A stretch of 64,000 nt of DNA from JL08 sp963765555 (GTDB taxonomy: Bacteria; Pseudomonadota; Alphaproteobacteria; Rhodobacterales; Rhodobacteraceae): NCBI GenBank assembly GCA_963765555.1, contig CAVXWX010000012.1, forward strand, positions 248,001 through 312,000. The letters run 5' to 3'. Of this stretch, positions 1 to 8,723 are shown piece after piece. The translations under genes and the position numbers were made by a program. A model generated the notes under the pieces. That model did not search any database and was not told the origin of the DNA. It saw only the letters and a program-made list of their open reading frames with translations. The first letter of the stretch is position 1. The number at the start of each line of letters is the position of its first letter.

Positions 1-1298
1 TCGCCCTGATCCGGCAAATCCGTTGTCACCGGATGACGTGTGCCCAGATCGGTCACAACCGGCGCAAAACCTTCTTCCAGAACCCGCGCGCTGGGTTCGG
101 CAGGCAGGATACGGGAAAGAGGCGATCGGTAGATACTGTCGGCACCGGCAAAATCGGGGCCCGCCGCGATCAGCACCGCGCCGCCCTGTTCGACATAGTT
201 GGCCACGTTATCCAGATAGATCGCGGGCAGAATACCACGCCGCTTGTAGCGGTCGAAAATGATCAGATCGAAATCATCGATCTTTTCCAGAAACAATTCG
301 CGCGTGGGGAACGCGATCAGGGAAAGCTCTCCGACAGGCACGCCATCCTGTTTTTCCGGCGGGCGCAAGATCGTGAAATGCACCAGATCGACAGAACTGT
401 CGGATTTCAGCAGGTTACGCCATGTCCGGCCCCCCGCATGTGGTTCTCCGGAGACAAGCAAGACCCGCAACCTGTCGCGTACACCGTTCATCTGGATCAG
501 GGCGGTGTTGTTGCGATCTGTCAATTCACCTTCAGCCATTGGCACGGTGAATTGCAGCACGTTGCGCCCGCTATGGGGCAGCGTGACCGGCAGATCAATG
601 TCCTGGCCGATCGGAATCTGGAACACCTGTGGCGTTTCGCCATCGACGGATATTTCAAGCGGGGCCAGACGCGCGCCGTCAGGGGCCGCGCCTGAATCCT
701 CGATCCGCAAGGTAAGCGTTACGGGTTCGCCGATGATCGCAAATGCGGGTGCATTGCGCACGATCAGGCGGCGGTCCCAGTCGTCTTGTCGCCCCGTCAA
801 CAATAGATGCAAAGGGGCCGGCAAGTCGGGCGCGCGCGCGGCATCGTGAATTTGCCCGTCGCTGAGCGCGACAATGCCTGCGATGCGCGCGCGGGGTTGT
901 TCGGCCAGCACCTCGGTCAGGGCCGCCATCAGGGCGGTGCCGCCGTTGTCCTCGCTGTCGGGTATCGCCACGCGGCGCAGTTCGGTGTTGTCGCGCGCCG
1001 CGACCGCACGGGCCAGAGACACAGCGGCCTCGGCCGTTTGCGCGCGCCGGTCAGACAGGGCCTGACTGGCGCTCTGATCTTCCAGCAGAACCACGATATC
1101 AGTCAGCGGTGCGCGATCTTCCTGCTGAAAGGCGGGACCGGACAAGGCCCCCAACAGTACAAGCCCGGCAAGCCCGCGCAAAGCCCAGCCCGACAGACCG
1201 CGCCACAGTGCGACGGCAACACCGGCCGCAACAATTCCGGCGACAACAGCCAACACCGGCCACGGGATCAGCGGATCAAAGATGATGGTTCCGGTCAT
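1..1298 (-). CDS. Large membrane protein of the moxR operon (partial, 3' end outside window)
   Basis: The reading frame starts at ATG 1298 and is still open at the left edge, so about 432 N-terminal residues are visible. The start overlaps the stop of the upstream DUF4159 gene (shared ATGA), which fixes it. Two hydrophobic segments lie in the first 50 residues (starting MTGTIIFDPLIPWPVLAVVA). A VWA-like stretch follows (DIVVLLEDQSAS, about residues 64-75), then a beta-rich region, and then a class-I glutamine-amidotransferase-like fold (RVLLVSGEPHAGGRTWRNLL). In Rhodobacteraceae this protein is the usual last member of the moxR-DUF58-DUF4159 operon. It is probably a membrane partner of the MoxR ATPase, but its precise job is unknown. 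Confidence 0.8.
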   Translation of the reverse strand, partial: MTGTIIFDPLIPWPVLAVVAGIVAAGVAVALWRGLSGWALRGLAGLVLLGALSGPAFQQEDRAPLTDIVVLLEDQSASQALSDRRAQTAEAAVSLARAVAARDNTELRRVAIPDSEDNGGTALMAALTEVLAEQPRARIAGIVALSDGQIHDAARAPDLPAPLHLLLTGRQDDWDRRLIVRNAPAFAIIGEPVTLTLRIEDSGAAPDGARLAPLEISVDGETPQVFQIPIGQDIDLPVTLPHSGRNVLQFTVPMAEGELTDRNNTALIQMNGVRDRLRVLLVSGEPHAGGRTWRNLLKSDSSVDLVHFTILRPPEKQDGVPVGELSLIAFPTRELFLEKIDDFDLIIFDRYKRRGILPAIYLDNVANYVEQGGAVLIAAGPDFAGADSIYRSPLSRILPAEPSARVLEEGFAPVVTDLGTRHPVTTDLPDQG

Positions 1299-4054
1299 TG
1301 GCCCAACCTGTCAAGCAAGGCAGGCACATGAACCTGATCGGATTTATAATTGCCGGTCAGCACATGCATCACCAGATTGACGCCAAAGCGATAGGCCAGT
1401 TCGCGCTGCCGTTCACCGGAAAACCCGCGCCCGATCGGAAAGGCCGCAACGCCGCGATCATTCACCGCCCATGCTGCGGCCCAGTCATTGCCGCCAATCA
1501 CCACAGGCGTCACCCCGTCATTCAGGTTGCGAAACGGCATACCTTCGATTTGTTGTGCATCCGGCGGCGCAGCCTCGACCCAAACCTCGCGGCTGGTGTG
1601 GCGACCGGGAAAATCCTGCAACAGATAAAACGTGCGGGTCAAAACATGATCCGATGGCAGCGGTTCAAGTGGCGGAATGTCCAATGGCCGCGCCAGATCC
1701 TGTAACTTGCGCCCGTTCGGGCTGGCCGAACCAAAGCGGGCAATATCGGCATCCCTTGTATCAAACAGGATCATACCACCCGAGCGTAAATAGGCATTCA
1801 GTTTTGCATAGGCTTCCGCCGACGGGGTCGGTTGATCGGGCGTAATCGGCCAGTACAGGATCGGAAAAAATGCCAGTTCATCGGTTTCAAGATTGATACT
1901 GGTGGGATTGGCCGGTTCGACCGAAGTTCGGAAGAACAGCGTGTCCGACAGGCCAACCAGTCCGGCGCGGGCTGTATCGTCCACCGCCCTGTTTCCGGTC
2001 AAAACATGGGCGAGCGCCAGTTCCGATGTTGCCGCCAGTGCAAAGCCATCATCCGATTGAGCATGCGCGCGATGCGCGAGGGCAGGCAACAGGGCCAGCG
2101 CCAGCACAGCTGCGGTCGCACGCGCGCCCCACAACCGGCCGCTTAACGCCAAGGACGCCAGAACATCCAGCAATAACAGCGCAATTGCACCGCTTAAAAG
2201 CGCCCCGCCCAACGGTACTTCGGCCTGAATTGTCAGGCCCGTCACAGGAATGCGCGCGGGCCAACTGGCAGGTGTCAACGTCATATCCGCCGTAACGACA
2301 TTGCGCGCGATCCTGCGATCATCCGATGCGTAAACGCCGGGTTGCAAATCAGGGCCAAGCGGCGTTTCAATCAGGTCTGATCCGTCAATCCCGGGAAGAT
2401 TGCCCGCGTCGGACAAGGCTCCGAAGCCGTCCAGAATTTGGACAGGCGTCCATATCGTTCCTTCCAGATCCTTTGCCTCGGGCAGACCGACTGACGACGA
2501 CACGGCAAGCCGTTCCAGCATTTCCACGAACAGACCGGACAAAGGCAGGGTAGACCATTCCGCGTTTGCGGTCACATGGAACAACACCACCTGACCATCA
2601 CCCACCGGTTTGCGTGTTACCAGTGGCGTTCCATCGCTTAGCGACGCAACAACCCGTTCCGCAAGGGTTGGATCGGGCTGGGCCATCACCTGCGCTGAAA
2701 CCCGGACATCCGCAGGAATGGCCAGCCCGAAGAACGGAGAGCTTTGTTTGAACGGCGCAAGTTCTTTGGGTTCTCCCCAACTCATCGCGCCACCGACAGT
2801 GCGGCCCCCTGCGCGCAGCCGGACTGGCATCAACGGATGTTCATCGCTGCGGCTGACATCGCTGGCGGCCAGTCGCGGCCCGGCAAACCGCAACAGCATT
2901 CCGCCTGCATCGACCCATGACAACAGCGCCTCTTCCTCGGCCGATGACAGGGTAGCGATATCGGCCATTGCGATCACATCAGGGTTGGCTGGAAGAAGAT
3001 CCATCAAGGCCCCGTTCAAAAGATCGGCCGACGGTGCCAGCGCCTGTTCCAGATAGTGTAAAGGCGACAGCAGTTCTAATCCTTCGCGGTCTTCGCGCCC
3101 TGCGATCAGGGCCACTTCGCGTCGGCGCAAACTGTCATCGGACAGACTGATGGCGCCCGCCGACCGTTGCCCCTGAATTTCAAAGCGCGTCAGTCGGGCG
3201 CGTAATTCGGCAGGCAGCGACAGGGCCGTCTGAGCCTCGTTCGCACCGTTGGCAAACGTGGCCGGAACGCTTGCGAGGACTTGCGCGTTCCCCGCCGGAT
3301 CAAGACCATGTGCCAAAAACGTGATTTCCCGAGTGTCTGAAGCCCCGGACCGACGCGCCGTCAATTGCACGGCACCGTCCTCGAACGTGGCAGGCGTCAG
3401 TGCCAGAACGGCGCTCGCGTTCTGAAAGACCTGCACCGATCCGCGTGCTTCAAGTGCGCTCAGCATCGCGTCGCGGCCTTCATATTCCAAACCGTCCGAA
3501 ATCCAATAGGTTTCAAAACGGTTGTCCCCAAGCGCATCAATGGCCTGTGCCACCAACGCGGGTCCGGGTTGCCAAGGTGCGGGCAGAACGCCCGCCAGAC
3601 GCGTTGACCAGACATCGGCTGATTGAAACACCGGTGATTCCGGTGCCGTCAGACGCATGATCGCAACGGTACGGCCCGCGCGACCTGCTTCCGACAGTTC
3701 TGCTGTCATAAGGTCAACCTTTTCGCGCCACCGTGTGGCCCCTGCCCAACTGCCATCCAGCACAATCAGCAACGGGCCGGTGCCCGCCCGATCCTGTGAC
3801 GGATTGAGAACCGGCCCGGCCAGCCCCAGAATAATCGCGGCAACCGCCAGCATGCGCAGCAACAGCAGCCACCAGGGGGTACGATCTGATACGGTTTCGT
3901 CGTCCTTCAGCCCCAATAAAAGGGCAACTCCGGGAAACCGCCGCCGGATCGGCGCAGGTGGGACAGCCCGAAGGATCAGCCATAGAATGGGAAGGGCAAT
4001 CAACCCCAACAGCAACCACGGTGCGCTGAACCCGATGCCGCCCAAAACGGTCAT
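1295..4054 (-). CDS. DUF4159 domain protein with BatA-type N-terminus
   Basis: A 919-residue membrane protein. The first 90 residues hold two membrane segments of the BatA/aerotolerance N-terminal type (starting MTVLGGIGFSAPWLLLGLIA). A VWA-like region follows (LLIVLDGSWAG), then a central glutamine-amidotransferase-like part. After a further membrane segment near residue 650, a C-terminal DUF4159 domain begins (about residues 705-919; FFPILYWPITPD). I chose ATG 4054 rather than the in-frame upstream codon at 4087 because it forms an ATGA overlap with the DUF58 gene. Relatives accompany MoxR ATPases and are thought to build membrane complexes; the substrate is unknown. Confidence 0.88.
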   Translation of the reverse strand: MTVLGGIGFSAPWLLLGLIALPILWLILRAVPPAPIRRRFPGVALLLGLKDDETVSDRTPWWLLLLRMLAVAAIILGLAGPVLNPSQDRAGTGPLLIVLDGSWAGATRWREKVDLMTAELSEAGRAGRTVAIMRLTAPESPVFQSADVWSTRLAGVLPAPWQPGPALVAQAIDALGDNRFETYWISDGLEYEGRDAMLSALEARGSVQVFQNASAVLALTPATFEDGAVQLTARRSGASDTREITFLAHGLDPAGNAQVLASVPATFANGANEAQTALSLPAELRARLTRFEIQGQRSAGAISLSDDSLRRREVALIAGREDREGLELLSPLHYLEQALAPSADLLNGALMDLLPANPDVIAMADIATLSSAEEEALLSWVDAGGMLLRFAGPRLAASDVSRSDEHPLMPVRLRAGGRTVGGAMSWGEPKELAPFKQSSPFFGLAIPADVRVSAQVMAQPDPTLAERVVASLSDGTPLVTRKPVGDGQVVLFHVTANAEWSTLPLSGLFVEMLERLAVSSSVGLPEAKDLEGTIWTPVQILDGFGALSDAGNLPGIDGSDLIETPLGPDLQPGVYASDDRRIARNVVTADMTLTPASWPARIPVTGLTIQAEVPLGGALLSGAIALLLLDVLASLALSGRLWGARATAAVLALALLPALAHRAHAQSDDGFALAATSELALAHVLTGNRAVDDTARAGLVGLSDTLFFRTSVEPANPTSINLETDELAFFPILYWPITPDQPTPSAEAYAKLNAYLRSGGMILFDTRDADIARFGSASPNGRKLQDLARPLDIPPLEPLPSDHVLTRTFYLLQDFPGRHTSREVWVEAAPPDAQQIEGMPFRNLNDGVTPVVIGGNDWAAAWAVNDRGVAAFPIGRGFSGERQRELAYRFGVNLVMHVLTGNYKSDQVHVPALLDRLGQ

Positions 4055-4926
4055 ATGCGGCCCCCGTCCAGCGCGCGGTACAACCACAGCAAGGCAGATT
4101 GCGCGCTGTCACTGGTGTGATGAACGCTGTATTGCCAACCGGTCGCCGCGCATAGCGATTGCAATTCGCCCTTACGCTCGGCCAGACGCTCAAGATAACG
4201 GGCCTTCAATTCGTTGGCCTTCAGGGTTTCGTGAACCAGCGTGCCGCCGATGCTTTCGAAAATGGTACGCCCCTGAAACGGAAAACTCTCTTCCGCCGGA
4301 TCAAGGACGTGCAGCAGCGCACCTTTGACACCGCGATCTGCGGCCTTTGTCAGGGCCGTCCTTGCCCCGGTAATGTCACCCATGAAATCCGAAATGAAAA
4401 CGGCGCGCGCATGGGGGATCATTGCGCGCGATTCTGGGGCAGCGTAATCCGCTTCGGAATCCAGGGAAAATGCCTCGGCCAGACGCAGGATTTGCGGGTT
4501 GCCCCGACGCGGGGGAAGCGATGTTCCGGTCAGCCCGACACGTTCGCCCCCACGCACCAGAAGAATGGCAATTGCCAACCCCAAAAGGCGCGCCCTGTCG
4601 GCCTTGTGCGGCAGATCCTTGGTTGATGCAAACCGCATCGAGGCGCTTTGATCCACCCATAACATGACAGATTGCGCGATCTGCCATTCACGTTCGCGCA
4701 CAAACTGCGTATCGCCCCGGGCAGAACGGCGGTGATCGATCATGCGGCGGCTGTCGCCCGGTTGGGCGGGGCGGTACTGCCAGAAATCGTCGCCCAGACC
4801 GGCCTTGCGCCGCCCGTGATCGCCCAACAGAACGGTGCCAGCCAGATGTTCGGCCCGCGCCAGCAAAGGCGGCAGGCGGGCCGATTGTTCCTCGGCCCGC
4901 TGGCGAAGGGAAACGGGCTGTGTCAC
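4051..4926 (-). CDS. DUF58 domain-containing protein
   Basis: A 291-residue protein of the DUF58 family, a divergent von Willebrand A fold. The family signature RPAQPGDSRRMIDHRRSAR is at residues 52-70, and a MIDAS-like VDQSASM is at residues 91-97. No membrane segment is evident. Its start overlaps the stop of the MoxR gene by ATGA, and its own stop overlaps the DUF4159 start, so the three are translationally coupled. DUF58 proteins are the standard partners of MoxR AAA ATPases, which are thought to act as metal-dependent chaperones. The assignment to the family is firm; the client is unknown. Confidence 0.92.
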   Translation of the reverse strand: MTQPVSLRQRAEEQSARLPPLLARAEHLAGTVLLGDHGRRKAGLGDDFWQYRPAQPGDSRRMIDHRRSARGDTQFVREREWQIAQSVMLWVDQSASMRFASTKDLPHKADRARLLGLAIAILLVRGGERVGLTGTSLPPRRGNPQILRLAEAFSLDSEADYAAPESRAMIPHARAVFISDFMGDITGARTALTKAADRGVKGALLHVLDPAEESFPFQGRTIFESIGGTLVHETLKANELKARYLERLAERKGELQSLCAATGWQYSVHHTSDSAQSALLWLYRALDGGRI

Positions 4927-5930
4927 GCAGCGGCCTTTGTCTGCGCCAGTGTTTCTGCGGTTGTTTCAATCAGATCGGTCAGGCTGTCGCCCCGTGCGCG
5001 GGCGGCAAAATTCAGCGCCATCCGGTGTGACAGCACCGGGCGCGCCATATCGATCACATCTTCGGCTGACGGGGCAAGCCGCCCTTGCAGTAGGGCGCGT
5101 GCCCGTACCGTCATCATCAACGCTTGCGCGGCACGCGGGCCCGGACCCCAAGCCACAGTCTCGCGCACACGCTCCGATGCGCCCGCTTCTTCGGGGCGGA
5201 AAGCGCGGACCAGATCAAGGATCATATCGACCACACTGTCGCCGACCGGCATACGGCGCAACAGGGTCTGTGCCTTCAGCAACTCTCCGTCGCCGAACAC
5301 CTGGGTCGATTGATCTTCGCTGGCCCCTGTGGTGGCCAGCAGAATATCGCGTTCGGTTTCCCGTGTGGGATAATCAACATCGATTTGTACCAGAAACCGG
5401 TCCAGTTGCGCCTCGGGCAGCGGATAGGTGCCTTCCTGTTCAATCGGGTTTTGAGTTGCCAGAACATGGAACGGTTTGCCCAAAGGCCGGTCATGGCCAG
5501 CGACGGTCACCGTTTTTTCCTGCATGGCCTGCAACAGTGCCGATTGCGTTCGCGGGCTGGCACGGTTGATTTCATCCGCCATCAGCAACTGGCAAAAAAT
5601 CGGGCCTGGAACAAACCGGAAGGTGCGCCCGCCATCGGCTTCGGTGTCCAGAACTTCGGACCCAAGAATATCGGCTGGCATCAGATCGGGGGTAAATTGC
5701 ACCCGCTTGCCGTCCAGCCCCATAACCGTCGATAGTGTTTCGACCAACCGCGTTTTCCCCAACCCGGGCAAACCGATTAACAACCCGTGACCACCGCACA
5801 AAAGCGCGGTCAGGGTCAGGTCGACAACGCGCTCCTGACCAATAAACCGCCGCGTTATAGACGCCTTGGCCTTGGCCAGTTTTTCTTCCAGTGCTTCGAT
5901 TTGTGGCACCAGATCATTTTGATCGGTCAT
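4923..5930 (-). CDS. MoxR family AAA+ ATPase
   Basis: A 335-residue AAA_3 ATPase with Walker A GLPGLGKT (residues 53-60), Walker B LLMADE (115-120) and the sensor motif ATQNPIEQEGTYPLPEAQLDR. I chose ATG 5930 because CAGGAGAC lies nine bases upstream. The longer frame to 6062 would run across the divergent promoter and adds a non-homologous head. It is the first gene of a four-gene operon with DUF58, DUF4159 and a second large membrane protein. MoxR proteins are thought to remodel or load metal cofactors into partner proteins; here the partner is unknown. Confidence 0.95.
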   Translation of the reverse strand: MTDQNDLVPQIEALEEKLAKAKASITRRFIGQERVVDLTLTALLCGGHGLLIGLPGLGKTRLVETLSTVMGLDGKRVQFTPDLMPADILGSEVLDTEADGGRTFRFVPGPIFCQLLMADEINRASPRTQSALLQAMQEKTVTVAGHDRPLGKPFHVLATQNPIEQEGTYPLPEAQLDRFLVQIDVDYPTRETERDILLATTGASEDQSTQVFGDGELLKAQTLLRRMPVGDSVVDMILDLVRAFRPEEAGASERVRETVAWGPGPRAAQALMMTVRARALLQGRLAPSAEDVIDMARPVLSHRMALNFAARARGDSLTDLIETTAETLAQTKAAA

Positions 5931-6000
5931 GGCTATCTGTCTCCTGACGACTATATTCTTACCTAAGAGTGTATCGCGCGAAACGGAAATGGCAAAAGTA
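5931..6000. promoter_or_regulatory. Divergent promoter region, moxR / DUF1285
   Basis: A 70-base gap separates the divergently read MoxR and DUF1285 genes and must carry both promoters. It is more A+T-rich than its surroundings (around ACTATATTCTTACC). I could not assign -35 and -10 boxes with confidence. Confidence 0.4.
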
Positions 6001-6579
6001 ATGAGCGGACAAAAAACCGTGACTCCCACAGCAGAAGGCCTGATTGCATCGGTAAAGGCCACAAAAACACGCGGCTTACCGCCTGTTCACCTGTGGAACC
6101 CGCCATTTTGCGGCGATCTGGATATTCGTATCGCCCGCGATGGTACGTGGTATTATCTGGGCACACCGTTCGGACGGCTTGAACTGGTGAAACTGTTTTC
6201 GTCGATTCTCAAGCTTGAGGACGGAAAATACTATCTGGTCACACCTGTCGAAAAGGTCGGGATAACGGTGGATGACGCGCCGTTTGTGGCCGTCGATTTC
6301 GAAGTGGCCGGACAGGGCCGTGATCAGGTGTTGACCTTTGAAACCAAGGTCGGAGATTTCGCAGCCGCTGGCCCCGATCATCCGATCCGCGTTGCGCGCG
6401 ACCCTGAAACAGGCGAACCGTCCCCCTATATCATGATCCGCGCGGGTCTTGAGGCATTGATTGATCGCAAAAGTTTTTACCGTTTGGTCGATATCGGGGC
6501 ACACCACGACGGATGGTTCGGCTTATGGTCATCCGGCCAGTTTTTTCCCGTTATTCCGTCTGCGGAACTGCCCGACTAG
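6001..6579 (+). CDS. DUF1285 domain-containing protein
   Basis: A protein of about 192 residues with the DUF1285 core GLPPVHLWNPPFCGDLDIRI near its start, followed by GTWYYLGTPFGR and VTPVEKVGITVDDAPFVAVD. It is soluble, and its function is unknown. The frame is open from 5929, but the first part overlaps the moxR start. ATG 6001 (MSGQ) or ATG 5989 (MAKV) are the plausible starts; I prefer 6001 because relatives begin close to there. It is divergent from moxR, and its TAG stop interlocks with the stop of the convergent transporter gene (CTAG). Confidence 0.85.
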   Translation: MSGQKTVTPTAEGLIASVKATKTRGLPPVHLWNPPFCGDLDIRIARDGTWYYLGTPFGRLELVKLFSSILKLEDGKYYLVTPVEKVGITVDDAPFVAVDFEVAGQGRDQVLTFETKVGDFAAAGPDHPIRVARDPETGEPSPYIMIRAGLEALIDRKSFYRLVDIGAHHDGWFGLWSSGQFFPVIPSAELPD

Positions 6580-7496
6580 CGGCGCTGCGAAATAATCACG
6601 CCCAGCCCGACCACTGCAGCCCCGAATGCCTGCTGCCAGCTCCACGCTGCGCCCAGAACCGTCATGATCACCATCACGTAAAACGGGGCTGTGTTGATAT
6701 GAAGCGATGTAACAGCCACGCCAAGCCGCGCAATGGCCGCGATAAAACAGACTTGTGACAGCGCCATTGCCCCGATTGCATAGACAGCCAGCAATGCGAT
6801 CTGCCGCCCGTCAACCGGTGCACGCGGCATCACATCGACCCCCGCCAGCGTTGTTCCCACAAAAAGAACAGTGACCACCATTGCGGCCCCTGAAAAGGTT
6901 AGCGTTGTACGCCCGAGGGCGGACAGATTGGGGAAGTCGCGCACGGTGCAGAAACTGGCCCATGCAAACAGAAAACAGGATGCGACCGCGGTCAGCGCGC
7001 CCAACCCGAAACCTGTCGGGCTTTGCCCCCATGTTGCAATGAACCCGCCGGTGACGGATGCCGCCATACCGACCAGAAACAAACGGCTGGGGCGGCGCAC
7101 ACGATAGAACAATTCAACCAGCGTAGCTGCGATGGGCATGGCAGAGGCAATCAGCGCCACGGTCACAGGATCGGTCAGGGATTGTGATATCAGCAACAGC
7201 CATGTGCCAAAACCAAAACCGATCCCGCCCACCCATATGCCGCGCCGCCAGTTTGCGTTCGCCAAAACATGCGCGCCGTCGATCATCAGCCAAAGGGGCA
7301 GCAATAATACCAGCACCATCATTAATCGCGCCGCGATCAGGGCAAGCGGTGGCCATGTCTCCAGCAGCAACTCTGCCGCGGGAAACCCTGCGGCCCAGAA
7401 CAGCATCGACACCATGCCCAACGCATTACCTGACAACAGGTTGGCGCGCAGGGCGGCGGCTTCGGCCGGGCCTAAGGGCTCTGGTTGGAATGCCAA
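6576..7496 (-). CDS. DMT superfamily transporter (EamA type)
   Basis: An inner-membrane carrier of about 300 residues with ten predicted hydrophobic helices in two EamA repeats; the first helix begins MVSMLFWAAGFPAAELLL. Family members export amino acids or metabolites, but the substrate cannot be read from the sequence. The start is uncertain: no ATG precedes the first helix. TTG codons exist at 7556 and 7496, and the first in-frame ATG (7415) lies at the edge of helix one. I use 7496, which leaves a normal-length cytoplasmic tail. The stop shares two bases with the DUF1285 stop. Confidence 0.8.
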   Translation of the reverse strand: MAFQPEPLGPAEAAALRANLLSGNALGMVSMLFWAAGFPAAELLLETWPPLALIAARLMMVLVLLLPLWLMIDGAHVLANANWRRGIWVGGIGFGFGTWLLLISQSLTDPVTVALIASAMPIAATLVELFYRVRRPSRLFLVGMAASVTGGFIATWGQSPTGFGLGALTAVASCFLFAWASFCTVRDFPNLSALGRTTLTFSGAAMVVTVLFVGTTLAGVDVMPRAPVDGRQIALLAVYAIGAMALSQVCFIAAIARLGVAVTSLHINTAPFYVMVIMTVLGAAWSWQQAFGAAVVGLGVIISQRR

Positions 7497-7556
7497 AGAA
7501 GACGTGCTTTCAAAAAGGTCAGTAATATATCCGGCGATTGGGCCGTATTTAGCCAA

Positions 7557-7668
7557 GCTGCCCCCGCCGGATCATGGTCGTCGCGCCCAAAATCGACATC
7601 GTGTCGGTTTCAGCCTCTTTCGGGCAGGCGCAAACCTGCGCTAAGCAGGATCAATCAAAGGAAATCCG
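7557..7668. promoter_or_regulatory. Divergent gap upstream of hydroxypyruvate isomerase
   Basis: This short gap separates the divergent transporter and isomerase genes and is expected to hold the isomerase promoter. AAAGGAAA is visible about six bases before ATG 7669 as its ribosome binding site. Nothing else is recognisable. Confidence 0.4.
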
Positions 7669-8418
7669 ATGCCTAAATTTGCTGCCAATGTGTCACTTCT
7701 GTTCACCGAACTGCCCTATCTGGACAGGTTTGCCGCCGCAGCCACTGCCGGTTTTGAAGCCGTCGAAATACTGTTTCCTTATGATGTCGCAGCCAAGGAA
7801 ACCCGACGGGCATTACTGGCCAACGGTCTGCACCTTGTCCTGATCAACGCGCCACCCCCCAATTACACGGGCGGCGAACGTGGCTTTGCTGCCGTTCCAG
7901 ACGGTCAGGCGCGGTTCCAGAACGATATCCGCCGTGTCTTGCGCTATGCAGGCGAATTGCGACCCGAATTCATTCACATCATGGCCGGTGTCGCGCAGGG
8001 GCCCGATGCCGAAGCGGCCTTTGTCGAAAACCTGAAATGGGCCGCCGATGCTGCCCCGCAGCAACGCTTTACCATTGAACCGCTGAATCCGGTCGATCAA
8101 CCGGGGTATTTTCTGAATGATTATGATCTGGCGGCAAAGGTATTGGACGCGGTAGACCGGCCCAATGTCGGCCTGCAATATGACACGTACCATGCCCAGA
8201 TGATCACGGGCGATGCGCTTGCCGTATGGCGTGCCTTTGGCCATCGGGCGGTGCATGTCCAGATCGGCAGCGCACCGGGGCGCCATGAACCGGGGGCAGG
8301 CCCGATGGATTTCGACGTGATCTTCGAAACTCTGGACCGTAACGGATATTCTGGCTGGGTCAGCGCCGAATACAATCCAACCGGCCTCACACAATCCTGT
8401 CTCGACTGGATGGTTTAA
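7669..8418 (+). CDS. hyi: Hydroxypyruvate isomerase family protein
   Basis: A 249-residue TIM-barrel protein of the xylose-isomerase-like AP endonuclease 2 superfamily. The putative metal ligands E137, D172, Q198 and E234 keep exactly the spacing known for E. coli Hyi (143, 178, 204, 240). Hyi interconverts hydroxypyruvate and tartronate semialdehyde in the glyoxylate/glycerate route. That would fit with the glycolate oxidase genes elsewhere in the window (53786-57749), although they are not linked. A related ketose isomerase activity cannot be excluded. Confidence 0.88.
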   Translation: MPKFAANVSLLFTELPYLDRFAAAATAGFEAVEILFPYDVAAKETRRALLANGLHLVLINAPPPNYTGGERGFAAVPDGQARFQNDIRRVLRYAGELRPEFIHIMAGVAQGPDAEAAFVENLKWAADAAPQQRFTIEPLNPVDQPGYFLNDYDLAAKVLDAVDRPNVGLQYDTYHAQMITGDALAVWRAFGHRAVHVQIGSAPGRHEPGAGPMDFDVIFETLDRNGYSGWVSAEYNPTGLTQSCLDWMV

Positions 8419-8492
8419 ATCTGCGCGGCCCCTCTGGCAGTCCGCCGGATTCTGCTGCAAAACAGCCAAAAAACCACCAAAGGCTTGTTGTT

Positions 8493-8723
8493 ATGCTTCC
8501 TGCCCGTTGTGCACCCTATCTGTTTGGTCTGATCCTGTCGGGCATGATGTCCTGTATCGTCACCGGCATAGCCACATTAAAGGCGCTGGGTCCGGGCGCG
8601 GGGTTTCTGGCATCGTGGATGGCCTCATGGAGCTTTAGCTGGCCCGTTGCGTTCATGGTTGTGCTGGTCGTGGCCCCATTTACCCGCCGGATCGTATCGA
8701 AACTGGTAAAAAGCGACGGCTGA
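8493..8723 (+). CDS. DUF2798 domain-containing small membrane protein
   Basis: A 76-residue protein with two membrane helices (residues about 9-28 and 45-64), the usual length and layout of DUF2798. The motif FSWPVAFMVVLVVAPFTRRIV is characteristic. The function of the family is unknown. Its last 99 bases overlap the C-terminal run-on of the convergent polA gene (see findings). Confidence 0.8.
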   Translation: MLPARCAPYLFGLILSGMMSCIVTGIATLKALGPGAGFLASWMASWSFSWPVAFMVVLVVAPFTRRIVSKLVKSDG

